Assembly: GCA_030690895.1 (NCBI GenBank)
Contig: JAUYFQ010000054.1
Coordinates: forward strand, 1-64,000
DNA: 64,000 nt
Origin: Sulfuricellaceae bacterium
GTDB taxonomy: Bacteria; Pseudomonadota; Gammaproteobacteria; Burkholderiales; Sulfuricellaceae
Direction: 5' to 3'
The notes below the pieces were generated by a model. That model worked only from the letters and a program-made list of their open reading frames with translations, did not search any database and had not been told where the DNA came from. Made by a program: the position numbers and the translations under genes. Shown one piece after another: positions 7,824 to 17,260 of this stretch; the first letter of the stretch is position 1, and the number at the start of each line of letters is the position of its first letter.

Positions 7824-8407
7824 GCCAGACATTCGAGGAACGCCTGAACCAGATGTTGCCCCGGATTGCCTCGGCAGATTTCCTCACTAACCAGGGGTTG
7901 GGCAACGAGATCGGATTCTGGATCTTCGACTATCCGCCCGAACGGGAAATGGACATGCGCGCATTTCTGCGGGACGTCATCGAACCGGTACTGGCGAAAC
8001 ATCAGCCGCCGATCCGGTCGGCGTCGGTCAATCTGTTCGAACTCGTAATCGGACTCTTGCAGGAACGCGGATTGCTCGACAAGGCCATCGAGATGCAGCA
8101 GAACAAAGGTGATGAGGCGGCACTGAGCGCGCTTCGCTCAGTGCTCAAGGAAGACAAGATCGCCCAGAAGCTGATGACGCAAATCGATCTGTCTAATATT
8201 GATTTATTGATCTTGAGCGGTGTAGGCGCGGTTTATCCAATGCTGCGCACCCACACCCTTCTTTCCGCCTTGCATCCGCACATGAAGAACAAACCGCTGT
8301 TGATGCTGTTCCCGGGGCGTTACGACGGTTACTCCCTGCGGCTTTTCAACAAACTGGATGAAGACCATTACTACCGCGCATTTCGTTTAGTGCCGGAGAC
8401 ACACTGA
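7820..8407 (+). CDS. brxB: BREX protein BrxB (DUF1788)
   Basis: 195 aa from the ATG at 7820; the frame is open upstream but that overlaps brxA. BrxB (DUF1788) is a core component of type 1 BREX needed for phage exclusion. The sequence starts MSQTFEERLNQMLPRI and contains NEIGFWIFDYPPERE and a C-terminal MLFPGRYDGYSLRLF block, both characteristic. The gene is coupled to brxA by ATGA overlap and is followed after 27 bases by brxC. Confidence 0.9.
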   Translation: MSQTFEERLNQMLPRIASADFLTNQGLGNEIGFWIFDYPPEREMDMRAFLRDVIEPVLAKHQPPIRSASVNLFELVIGLLQERGLLDKAIEMQQNKGDEAALSALRSVLKEDKIAQKLMTQIDLSNIDLLILSGVGAVYPMLRTHTLLSALHPHMKNKPLLMLFPGRYDGYSLRLFNKLDEDHYYRAFRLVPETH

Positions 8408-8434
8408 CCCAAGCAGCATGCCGAGATAACAATT

Positions 8435-11400
8435 ATGAAAATCAGGGATCTTTTCGTCAAACCCATCGATCGCCCAATCAATGGCGTGATCAAGGCCGAC
8501 CAGCGCGACGCCGAGAGTGTCTGGCAGGAGCTTGACGAATACGTCGTCACCAAGCAGCTCACCGAATATTTCCGGCGTTTCTTCGATGCTTTCCTGGCTG
8601 CTGCAGACAACCCCAACGATCCGGTGCTTTCCACCCGAATGGGCGTTTGGGTATCTGGCTTCTTCGGCTGCGGTAAATCTCACTTCATCAAGATCCTGTC
8701 CTACCTGCTGGAAAACATCGAGGCGACCAATCCGGAAAATGGTCAGCCCAAGCGTGCAGCCGAATTCTTCGACGCGAACAAAATCAAGGACGCCATGCTA
8801 TTGGCTGACGTCCACCGCGCCATCAAGGGCAGCTCCGACGTCATTCTGTTCAATATCGACGCAAAAGCCGACAGCAAGTCCGACCGCGACGTCATTCTTC
8901 AGGTCTTCCTGCGCGTCTTCAACGAAAAGCTGGGTTACTCCGGCGATTCCCCGCATATCGCCGAGATGGAGCGTCACCTCGTATCCAAGGGTGCCTACGA
9001 CACCTTCAAAATCGCCTTCCAGGAAAAGAACGGTTCCTCATGGGAACAAGAGCGAGACGCCGTCGATTTCCTGCGCGACGATGTGGTGCATGCCTTGTCC
9101 AAGGCGCTCAACATGACCGAGGAGTCCGCCAGCCGCTGGTTCGACAAGGCTCGCGACGACTACCGCATCAATATCGAGAGTTTCGCCAAGCTGATCCGCG
9201 AATATCTGGATACCAAGCCTGCCGGGCATCGAATCATTTTCCTGGTGGACGAGGTGGGCCAGTTCATCGGCGACAACACCCAGCTCATGCTCACCCTGCA
9301 AACCATCACCGAGCAGTTGGGCACCCTCTGCCAAGGGCGGGCCTGGGTCATCGTCACCAGCCAGGAAGACATCGATGCCGCCATCGGCGAGGCCAACAAG
9401 GCCAAGTCACAGGACTTCTCCAAGATTCAGGGGCGCTTTCATACCCGCCTGTCGCTGGCCAGTTCCAACACTGACGATGTCATCGGGGAGCGTCTCCTCG
9501 CCAAGACCGAGGCTGCCCACGTCGAACTGCGGGATTGTTTCGTCCAGAAAGGCGACATTATCAACAACCAGCTCGCCTTCGTCGGCAATTCGGTTTCGAT
9601 GCGCAGCTATAAGGATGCGGCGGAATTTGTTGCCTACTACCCGTTCGCGCCATATCAGTTCCAGCTCCTGCAGAAGGTGTTCGAATCCATCCGCAAGGTG
9701 GGCGCCACCGGTAAGCACCTGTCCAAGGGCGAACGTTCCCTGCTGGATGCCTTCCAGTCGGCGGCCAAATGCAATGCCGATCGTGGCACCGAAGCCATGG
9801 TGCCGCTCTACGATTTTTATCCGTCCATCGAGAGTTTCATCGACACCAGCGCCAAGCGCTCCATCGACGATGCGCCAGAAAATCCGGCATTGGAACCCTA
9901 TGACATCCTGCTGCTGAAAGGCCTGTTCCTGATCCGCTATATCCCGGATATTGTCCGGCCCAGCGTCGATAACCTGGCCACGCTCTTTCTGGATGAGATC
10001 GATGCCGACAAACTGGCACTGAAGCGCAAGATCCAGGAAAGCCTCACCCGCCTGGAACACCAGCGCCTGGTAAACCGCAATGGCGATCTCTGGTTCTTCC
10101 TCACCAACGAGGAACGCGACGTCGCCCGCGAGATCGGCCACGTGGAAATCTCTTCCGCTGAAAAATCCCGCCTGCTGTGCGAGCTGATCTATGACGACAT
10201 CCTCGGCGGCCAGACCAAGGTGCGCCACAAGGACACCAAGGCAGATTACGAATTTAACCGCCTGCTCGATGGAGCACCCTGGAAACAGGCCAATCATCAG
10301 CTTACCCTGGAAATCGCCACGCCTCTGGGCGACGACTATGAAGGCTTGAGCGAAGCCAAGTGCATCCTGCGCAGTGCTGATCGTGGGCTGATTCGCCTGG
10401 CCGAGGGTGAGCGGCTGGATATAGAGCTCACCCTCTACCAGCAGATAGAGAAATACATCGACAGCCCCAAGGCCAGCAGTTCTGCCACGCCGTCCATCAA
10501 ACGCATCCTCCTGGATCGCAAGGACGAAAACCGTCAACGCCGCAGCCGCCTGGTGGAACAGTTGAGCACGCTCATGCTGACGGGCGATTGCTATGTGCTT
10601 GGACAGAAACCCCAGATCAAGGCGGCCAGCCCCACCACGTTGCTGGATGAACTGGTCAACTACCTCATTTCCAACACCTACACCAAGCTGCCCTATCTCA
10701 AGATGCGGCAGGCCGACCCCATTGCCGAGATCAAGGCGATCCTCTCCGCCGACAACATCGGCCAGCACAGCTTCACGCTGGGAGGGGAGGAAGGCAACCC
10801 GCTCGCCCTCAAGGAAGTCCGCGAATATCTCCATCTAGCCGCCAGTCAGAACCGCGTGCTGCTCTCGGACGTGGTGGATCGCTTCACTGGCGTGCCCTGG
10901 GGCTGGAAGCCGGAATGGGAAGTCGTGCTGCTCATCGCTCGCCTGTTCACGACCGGCGAGATCAAGCTCATGTTGGAAGGCTCGGACCTGGACCCCAAGA
11001 GCGCTGTTGACCCTCTCACCAAGTCTGTGCGCTTCAAGCAGGTTTCCATCCTCAAGCGCAAGACGGCGGACGCTGCATCGCTCAAGCGCGCCCGCGACCT
11101 GCACAAGGATTTATTCTCCAAACTGGCGCGGGAAGACGAAGATGGCCTGGTCGCCGATTCCCGTGCCAACCTTGGCGAGTGGCAGGTGGAGCTCAAAGGC
11201 TTTATCCACGCAGCCACCACCAAACACCACCCCGGCAAGGAAACGATTGATCAGGCGCTGAACCGCATCAACAAACAGCTCGCCATCCGCGATCCGTTCG
11301 AGTTCATCGAAGCGCTGCTTGCCGCCAGGGATGACTGGCTGGATACCTCGGAAGACATTCACGATGTCGTCAGCTTCTACAAAACGCAAATCGCCACTTG

Positions 11401-12043
11401 GCGCCGGATGTTGGATTCGCTAAGTGAGTTCACTGATAATCAGGAAATCTTGCTCAAGGACGCTCAAGCCGCCGCTGCACTCCACGATCTGCAAGCCATT
11501 CGCGACAACCCGACGCCTTACGGCCAGGTCCGCCGTATCGATACCCTGATCGGAACAGTGTCCGGCGTGAATGACCGCATAGCGGGCGATGAACGTGAAT
11601 CGGCGCTGCTGTCTATCGACCAACGTATTAGCGAAGTGCAAAAAACGCTGGATGGCGCCCAGGCCGACGCAGGCCTTCGCAATAAAGCCCTTCAACCATT
11701 GCAGCAGATCAAGACAACAGTCGCAGCACTTTCCAGCATTCCCAAAATCCGTTACCTCAAGGAACAAGCGGGCAATTTACTGGATAGCGCCATGGATACC
11801 ATTGCGCTGGCGTCCAAACCAGCCGCTACGGTGGCAAACCAGCCGGGCAGCACGGCGACTGCGCTGACGACTGGCACAACCAAGCCTGTGGCGCCTGCCA
11901 AGCCGACCAAAGTGGTTCGTGCCGCAGATGTGGCCATACAATCGTATCTGGAAACAGAGTCAGATGTAGATGAATACCTTGCCCGATTGAAAAGGAAGAT
12001 CGTGGCGGAGATCAACGCAGGCGGAAAAGTAAGAATTCAATAA
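8435..12043 (+). CDS. brxC: BREX ATPase BrxC (DUF499-like / PglY homologue)
   Basis: 1202 aa, the usual size for BrxC, the large P-loop ATPase of BREX thought to energise or assemble the complex. Walker A is GFFGCGKSH at residues 75-83. A Walker B-like IIFLVDEVGQF occurs near residues 265-275. The C-terminal third is helical and rich in charged residues, with a Thr/Ala/Pro-rich linker (about 1115-1160) before a short terminal helix. It is conserved across the start MKIRDLFVKPIDRPINGVIKA. A 62-base AT-rich gap with a promoter follows it, where the AbiE-like cargo has been placed. Confidence 0.93.
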   Translation: MKIRDLFVKPIDRPINGVIKADQRDAESVWQELDEYVVTKQLTEYFRRFFDAFLAAADNPNDPVLSTRMGVWVSGFFGCGKSHFIKILSYLLENIEATNPENGQPKRAAEFFDANKIKDAMLLADVHRAIKGSSDVILFNIDAKADSKSDRDVILQVFLRVFNEKLGYSGDSPHIAEMERHLVSKGAYDTFKIAFQEKNGSSWEQERDAVDFLRDDVVHALSKALNMTEESASRWFDKARDDYRINIESFAKLIREYLDTKPAGHRIIFLVDEVGQFIGDNTQLMLTLQTITEQLGTLCQGRAWVIVTSQEDIDAAIGEANKAKSQDFSKIQGRFHTRLSLASSNTDDVIGERLLAKTEAAHVELRDCFVQKGDIINNQLAFVGNSVSMRSYKDAAEFVAYYPFAPYQFQLLQKVFESIRKVGATGKHLSKGERSLLDAFQSAAKCNADRGTEAMVPLYDFYPSIESFIDTSAKRSIDDAPENPALEPYDILLLKGLFLIRYIPDIVRPSVDNLATLFLDEIDADKLALKRKIQESLTRLEHQRLVNRNGDLWFFLTNEERDVAREIGHVEISSAEKSRLLCELIYDDILGGQTKVRHKDTKADYEFNRLLDGAPWKQANHQLTLEIATPLGDDYEGLSEAKCILRSADRGLIRLAEGERLDIELTLYQQIEKYIDSPKASSSATPSIKRILLDRKDENRQRRSRLVEQLSTLMLTGDCYVLGQKPQIKAASPTTLLDELVNYLISNTYTKLPYLKMRQADPIAEIKAILSADNIGQHSFTLGGEEGNPLALKEVREYLHLAASQNRVLLSDVVDRFTGVPWGWKPEWEVVLLIARLFTTGEIKLMLEGSDLDPKSAVDPLTKSVRFKQVSILKRKTADAASLKRARDLHKDLFSKLAREDEDGLVADSRANLGEWQVELKGFIHAATTKHHPGKETIDQALNRINKQLAIRDPFEFIEALLAARDDWLDTSEDIHDVVSFYKTQIATWRRMLDSLSEFTDNQEILLKDAQAAAALHDLQAIRDNPTPYGQVRRIDTLIGTVSGVNDRIAGDERESALLSIDQRISEVQKTLDGAQADAGLRNKALQPLQQIKTTVAALSSIPKIRYLKEQAGNLLDSAMDTIALASKPAATVANQPGSTATALTTGTTKPVAPAKPTKVVRAADVAIQSYLETESDVDEYLARLKRKIVAEINAGGKVRIQ

Positions 12044-12047
12044 CACT

Positions 12048-12075
12048 TTGAATAAGAATAATTAAAGCTTACAAT
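12048..12075 (+). promoter_or_regulatory. Predicted sigma70-type promoter for the embedded AbiE pair
   Basis: TTGAAT (12048-12053) and TACAAT (12070-12075) are separated by 16 bases in an AT-rich segment between brxC and the antitoxin gene. A partial inverted repeat, GCATGAA (from 12079) and TTCATG (12103-12108), brackets the leader and reaches the start codon, a plausible site for antitoxin autoregulation. This is a visual match, not tested. Confidence 0.55.
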
Positions 12076-12105
12076 TATGCATGAAACGTAAATGAGATAA
12101 CATTC

Positions 12106-12738
12106 ATGAGCACTCAACTTTCATCGCAGGCAAAAGCATCCCCCCTTGCACGACACCTCCGTGCCGGAAAAGTTTATCGCCGCGAAGACCTCGTGCCTTA
12201 TTCCACGAGTGTTGATCGTGAGTTGCAGCAACTGGTTGCAGCAGGTCGGTTGGCCAAGGCTGCGCAAGGGCTTTATTACGCGCCCAGAAAAAGTGTTTTT
12301 GGGGACGCGCCTCCTGCTGAAAATGAAATGTTGGCGGCTTTTCTTAAAGATAAAAATTTTCTCAGTTTTAATCCCAGTGTTTATAACTCGCTACGCTTGG
12401 GCATGACCCAGCTTTACAATAAAACCATCGTTTATAACCACAAGCGGCATGGCAAATTTCGCCTTGGTAATCGCGAGTTTGATTTCCGCGTCAAGCATCG
12501 ATTTCCTCTGCCCAATCAAGTGAGCAGTGAATACCTGTTGGTCGATATGCTCAACAACTTTGATGAACTGGCAGAAGATGAAGATCATGTGTTTGCCATC
12601 GCTCGTCGCAAGCTGCCGCAGTTTGATGCGAAAAAGCTGCAAAATGCTTTGCAGGAATACGGCTCTGCCGCGACCCGTCGCCTGTTGAAAAAGTGGTTGA
12701 AAGAATTGGATGTCGCTCAAGCCGGGACGGTTAAATGA
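12106..12738 (+). CDS. AbiEi-type antitoxin / DUF6088 winged-helix protein
   Basis: 210 aa. The N-terminal winged-helix part (about residues 10-65: RAGKVYRREDL, LQQLVAAGRLAKAAQGLYYAP) is typical of AbiEi-like and DUF6088 proteins, which repress their own operon and counter the AbiEii nucleotidyltransferase. The stop overlaps the toxin start (ATGA at 12735-12738). The pair interrupts the BREX operon between brxC and pglX. Both genes are more AT-rich than brxC, and they have their own promoter-like sequence, so they look like an acquired cassette. Confidence 0.82.
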   Translation: MSTQLSSQAKASPLARHLRAGKVYRREDLVPYSTSVDRELQQLVAAGRLAKAAQGLYYAPRKSVFGDAPPAENEMLAAFLKDKNFLSFNPSVYNSLRLGMTQLYNKTIVYNHKRHGKFRLGNREFDFRVKHRFPLPNQVSSEYLLVDMLNNFDELAEDEDHVFAIARRKLPQFDAKKLQNALQEYGSAATRRLLKKWLKELDVAQAGTVK

Positions 12739-13685
12739 AGACGCCCGGTTTCCTGCATGAACATGATGGCTTTCTGGTTCTCATCGAGCAGATTGCAGAC
12801 GCACAGAACATTGCGCCACCACTGATTGAAAAAGATTATTGGCTAATGCATTGCCTGTGGGGGCTGCAACAACAAGGCTGGAAATTTGAATTAAAGGGCG
12901 GCACTTCGTTATCCAAAGGCTATCAGTTAATCCACCGCTTTTCGGAAGACATTGATATTCGCTTCGATCCGCCCGCCGAGCTGGGCGTTAAGTCTGGAAA
13001 AAACCACGACAAACCCGCTCACCAGGCATCACGCCGTGACTTTTTCGATTGGTTGGCCAATCAGATAAAGATTCCTGGACTGAAATCCGTCACGCGCGAC
13101 ACCGACTACGATGATGCCAAATATCGCAACTGCGGCATCTTGCTCGGTTACCCTATACTGACTCGCTCTTTGCATGGCGTTAAAGATGGCATCCTGCTTG
13201 AAGTGGGCTTTGACGACACTGCCCCAAATACACCCTGCACCATCTCATCATGGGCAGTGGATGCCGCCTTAAAAGCGAAAGTGGCGATTATTGACAATCG
13301 TGCAGTGGATGTCGCTTGCTACAGCCCGGCTTATACCTTTGTAGAAAAGCTGCAAACCGTCTCGACCAAGTTTCGTATGCAGCAGGAAGCCAATGCGTTT
13401 CCCAAAAACTTCATGCGCCATTATTACGATCTGTATTGCCTGCTCGATAGCCCTGATGTACTGAATTTTATCGGCACACCAACTTATCACGCCCGCAAAA
13501 TAGAGCGCTTCCGTGGCGGGGACAACCTCGACATCGCCAATAACGAAGCCTTTCTGCTTTCCGATCCCAAGGTGCGCAGTCTGTACGAAACCAAATATCG
13601 CGAAACCGCCTCGCTGTATTACACCGGCCAAATCCCGTTCACCGAAATTCTCGCCCGTATCCAGCAGCATATCGAGCAGCTATAA
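12735..13685 (+). CDS. AbiEii/AbiGii-type nucleotidyltransferase toxin
   Basis: 316 aa. The nucleotidyltransferase signature is GGTSLSKGY (residues 55-63) with the metal-binding pair in SEDIDI (D72, D74). A third acidic strand is expected near residues 160-165 (LLEVGFDD). AbiEii toxins transfer nucleotides to tRNA or other targets and cause growth arrest or abortive infection. The gene is coupled to the upstream antitoxin by a 4-base overlap and stops 5 bases before pglX, so BREX transcription could run through it. All key residues appear intact. Confidence 0.88.
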   Translation: MKTPGFLHEHDGFLVLIEQIADAQNIAPPLIEKDYWLMHCLWGLQQQGWKFELKGGTSLSKGYQLIHRFSEDIDIRFDPPAELGVKSGKNHDKPAHQASRRDFFDWLANQIKIPGLKSVTRDTDYDDAKYRNCGILLGYPILTRSLHGVKDGILLEVGFDDTAPNTPCTISSWAVDAALKAKVAIIDNRAVDVACYSPAYTFVEKLQTVSTKFRMQQEANAFPKNFMRHYYDLYCLLDSPDVLNFIGTPTYHARKIERFRGGDNLDIANNEAFLLSDPKVRSLYETKYRETASLYYTGQIPFTEILARIQQHIEQL

Positions 13686-13690
13686 CCACC

Positions 13691-16600
13691 ATGAACAAAG
13701 CCAAACTCAAGACCTACGCCCCCCAGGCCCGCAAGGACTTCATCGCCGCCGTCACCGCCCGCGCCAACCAGCTTGGCCTGTCTGAGCAAGGCGGCAAGCT
13801 GGAAATCGCCCCAGCGGAAAAGGGCGGCGATGTCGTCATCATCGCCGGCCAGCCCTGGCCCGCCAAGGTGCAAGGCCAGCGCGAACAGCTCATCAAGCGT
13901 ATCCACAAGGACGGCTTCGCGCAGACCATGGAAGCGGTGGCCTACACCTGGTTCAACCGCTTCGCCGCGCTGCGCTTCATGGAGATTCACGATTATCTCG
14001 GCCACGGTCACCGAGCGCTATCCAGCCGGGAAGGGGGCTTGCCGGAAATCCTCGCCCACGCCGCCGACCTTGCCCACAGCGGCAACCTGCCGGGGCTGAA
14101 CGCCGCCAAAGTCACCGAACTCAAGCTCGCCGGCAACAAGGATGGCGAGCTCTACAAAATGTTGCTGGTCGCCCAGTGCAATGCGCTTTCCAAATCCATG
14201 CCCTTCCTCTTCGAGCACATCGACGACGAAACCGAACTGCTGCTGCCGGATAACCTGCTGCGCACCGATTCCATCATCGCCAAACTGGTGGCCGCCATCC
14301 CCGAGGAAGACTGGCAGCAGGTGGAGATCATCGGCTGGCTATACCAGTTCTACATCAGCGAAAAAAAGGACGAAGTGATCGGCAAGGTGGTCAAGAGCGA
14401 GGACATTCCCGCCGCCACCCAGCTCTTCACCCCCAACTGGATCGTGCAATACCTGGTGCAGAACAGTGTCGGTCGCCTGTGGTTGATGGCCAACCCGGAC
14501 TCCACGCTGAAAAGCCAGTGGCCGTATTACATCGAACCTGCCGAGCAAACGACCGAAGTTCAGGCCCAACTCGACGCCCTCATCCAGACCCGCATGGACG
14601 AGGATGGCGGCAGCCTTAACCCCGAAACCATCACCGTGCTCGACCCCGCCTGCGGCTCCGGCCACATCCTGGTGGAAGCTTACGAAGTCCTCAAAGCCAT
14701 CTACCTGGAACGTGGCTACCAGCCACGTGCCATTCCTCGCCTGATTCTGGAAAAGAACCTCTACGGTCTCGACATCGACGACCGTGCCGCACAATTGGCG
14801 GGCTTCGCCCTACTAATGAAAGCCCGCGCCGAGGACAGGCGGTTGTTCGAAACCCCGCCCAAACTAAACGTATTGGCCTTGCAGGAGAGCAAGGGGTTAA
14901 ACGCCGATGAAAGCGTTCAGGCACTCAACACAGTTCGTGCTGCGCTTGTCGAAGCACGCCTCATCCGCTTGCTGATTGACACCTTCGCCCATGCTAAGAC
15001 TTTTGGTTCGCTGATACAGATTCCGCAAGAACTGAATGCAGAACTGGCGACAATAACCGAGGTTTTGCAGCAGGCCACCCAGAGCGGCGACCTCTACGCC
15101 CAAGCTGCGGCGCAGGATCTGTTGCCGCTGGTGGGGCAGGCTATGGTGCTGGGAATGCAATTCGATGCGGTCGTGGCGAATCCGCCGTATATGGGCGGTA
15201 AATATCTTACTCCGCTGCTTAAGAACCACCTGAAAGATAACTACAAGGGCTTCGAGAAAGACCTGTTCTCAGCCTTCATGATTCGGGATTTAACACTGAC
15301 CAAAGAGTGCGGCCAGCTTGGTTTTATGTCGCCGTTCGTCTGGATGTTCATTTCGTCATACGAAGAGTTGCGGCAGCACTTTATTGACAACGCCACTCTA
15401 ACGTCGTTAGTGCAGCTTGAATACTCCGGGTTTGATGGAGCGACGGTTCCAATATGCACCTTTACGTTAGGCAAGGCTCATGTTTCTGGCTTCACCGGCT
15501 CTTACATTCGCCTGTCCGATTTTCGTGGTGCGGATCAGCAAGGGCCGAAAACGCTGGAGGCGATTCAAGATCCGAAATGTGGTTGGTTTTTCAAAACCAG
15601 GCCTGATGATTTCAAGAAAGTTCCGGGGAGTCCAGTCGCTTACTGGCTCACATCAAGAATATTCGACGTATTCGCCAAGTCCAAAAAGTTAGGAGATATC
15701 GGCGACGCAAGAATGGGATTGGCAACTGGAAATAATGATAAGTATGTTCGTCTTTGGTTTGAATGTGATTATCAAAAAATTGGCTTTGGTAAATCAACCC
15801 GTGGTGAGGCTAAGGCAAGTGGCTGTCGCTGGTTTCCGTATTGTAAAGGAGGCGCTTACAGGAAATGGTATGGGAACAACGAACACGTAGTTGATTGGCT
15901 AAACGATGGTTACGAACTACAAACCACAAAGCATCCAAGTGGGAGAATCTGGGCTCACAATTTCAATCTTGAACACATTTTTAGAGATTCTATAACTTGG
16001 TCAGATATCACGTCGGGCTCCCTCTCTGTAAGATTTAATTCCAACGGATTTCTTTTCGATGGATCCGGAACATCAGCCTTTTTTCACTCTAATGAAGAGA
16101 AGTTAGCGACGGTTGGGTTGTTAAATTCAACTTTTGCTAACGAAATGGCAAAAGTTTTGAATCCAACGTTCCATTTCCAATCTGGTGATTTCCGGAATCT
16201 CCCCTATACCTCTGCACTGGTAAATAAAAATTACATCGAAATGGTTGTCGCTGCTATAGATATAGCAAAGCAGGATTGGGATTCATTTGAAACCTCATGG
16301 GACTTTCCAATATTTCCTTGGTTGACGACTGATGATTCCATTTCCACTGCTTGGAAGGATTGGAATGACAAATGTTATGAACGACACACTCGATTAAAAA
16401 AACTAGAAACAGAAAACAATCTCCTCTTGATCGAAGCCTATGGCTTACAAGACGAGCTCTCCTATGAAGTCCCCGAAGACCAGATCACTCTCGTCTGTGC
16501 CGACCGCGAGAAGGACTGCCAGCGCCTGATCTCCTACGCCATCGGTTGCATTATGGGCCGATACAGCCTGGATGAACCCGGCCTGATCTACGCCCACGCC

Positions 16601-17260
16601 GGTAACATCGGCTTCGACCCCACCCGCTACCAGACCTTCCCCGCCGACGCCGACGGTATCGTGCCCCTTACCGACGAACTCTGGTTCGAGGACGATGCTG
16701 CCAACCGCGTTCACGAATTCCTGCTGGCGGTGTGGGGTGCCGAGACATTGGACGAAAACATGGCCTGGCTAGCGGAAAGCCTGGGCAAGAAGGGCAACGA
16801 AACTCCGGAAGAAACCATTCGCCGCTACCTCGCCAGCAGCTTCTTCAAAAATCACTTGCAAACCTATAAGAAGCGCCCGATCTACTGGCTTTTCTCCAGT
16901 GGCAAACAAGGTGCCTTCCAAGCGCTGGTCTATCTGCACCGCTACCACGAAGGCACCTTGGCCAGGATGCGCTCCGAATACGTCGTGCCACTCACCGGCA
17001 AGATCCAGTCACGCATCGAGATGCTGACCAAAGACGCCGAAGCCGCCACCTCCACCGCCGCCCGTAACAAGCTCAACAAGGAAATCGAAGGGCTGCGCAA
17101 GAAACACGTCGAGCTGCTGTCCTACGACGAAAAACTCCGCCACTACGCCGACATGCGTATCCAGCTCGATCTGGATGACGGGGTGAAGGTGAATTATGGT
17201 AAGTTTGGCGATCTGTTGGCCGAGGTGAAGGCCGTGACTGGCGGGAAGGATGACGAATGA
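13691..17260 (+). CDS. pglX: BREX adenine-specific DNA methyltransferase PglX
   Basis: 1189 aa. Class I N6-adenine methylase that marks host DNA for BREX self-recognition and is also needed for exclusion. The SAM-binding motif DPACGSGH starts at residue 318 and the catalytic NPPY is at 497-500, the order of gamma-type methylases. Residues ~530-915 (about 15300-16440) form the presumed target-recognition part and are clearly richer in A+T than either flank, suggesting replacement by recombination. The stop overlaps the start of an ATPase gene (ATGA at 17257-17260). A diverged second copy of its last codons lies at 19155-19281. The methylated motif cannot be read from the sequence. Confidence 0.93.
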   Translation: MNKAKLKTYAPQARKDFIAAVTARANQLGLSEQGGKLEIAPAEKGGDVVIIAGQPWPAKVQGQREQLIKRIHKDGFAQTMEAVAYTWFNRFAALRFMEIHDYLGHGHRALSSREGGLPEILAHAADLAHSGNLPGLNAAKVTELKLAGNKDGELYKMLLVAQCNALSKSMPFLFEHIDDETELLLPDNLLRTDSIIAKLVAAIPEEDWQQVEIIGWLYQFYISEKKDEVIGKVVKSEDIPAATQLFTPNWIVQYLVQNSVGRLWLMANPDSTLKSQWPYYIEPAEQTTEVQAQLDALIQTRMDEDGGSLNPETITVLDPACGSGHILVEAYEVLKAIYLERGYQPRAIPRLILEKNLYGLDIDDRAAQLAGFALLMKARAEDRRLFETPPKLNVLALQESKGLNADESVQALNTVRAALVEARLIRLLIDTFAHAKTFGSLIQIPQELNAELATITEVLQQATQSGDLYAQAAAQDLLPLVGQAMVLGMQFDAVVANPPYMGGKYLTPLLKNHLKDNYKGFEKDLFSAFMIRDLTLTKECGQLGFMSPFVWMFISSYEELRQHFIDNATLTSLVQLEYSGFDGATVPICTFTLGKAHVSGFTGSYIRLSDFRGADQQGPKTLEAIQDPKCGWFFKTRPDDFKKVPGSPVAYWLTSRIFDVFAKSKKLGDIGDARMGLATGNNDKYVRLWFECDYQKIGFGKSTRGEAKASGCRWFPYCKGGAYRKWYGNNEHVVDWLNDGYELQTTKHPSGRIWAHNFNLEHIFRDSITWSDITSGSLSVRFNSNGFLFDGSGTSAFFHSNEEKLATVGLLNSTFANEMAKVLNPTFHFQSGDFRNLPYTSALVNKNYIEMVVAAIDIAKQDWDSFETSWDFPIFPWLTTDDSISTAWKDWNDKCYERHTRLKKLETENNLLLIEAYGLQDELSYEVPEDQITLVCADREKDCQRLISYAIGCIMGRYSLDEPGLIYAHAGNIGFDPTRYQTFPADADGIVPLTDELWFEDDAANRVHEFLLAVWGAETLDENMAWLAESLGKKGNETPEETIRRYLASSFFKNHLQTYKKRPIYWLFSSGKQGAFQALVYLHRYHEGTLARMRSEYVVPLTGKIQSRIEMLTKDAEAATSTAARNKLNKEIEGLRKKHVELLSYDEKLRHYADMRIQLDLDDGVKVNYGKFGDLLAEVKAVTGGKDDE

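Noticed and set aside
9407-10834. Long antisense open frame of 475 codons inside brxC
   Set aside because: It lies opposite a strongly conserved BrxC frame, is rich in residues typical of reverse-complement GC codons, has no ribosome site and matches no family I know.
13691-17260. Phase variation of pglX by slippage
   Set aside because: No long homopolymer or short tandem repeat tract was seen in the coding sequence or just before the start.
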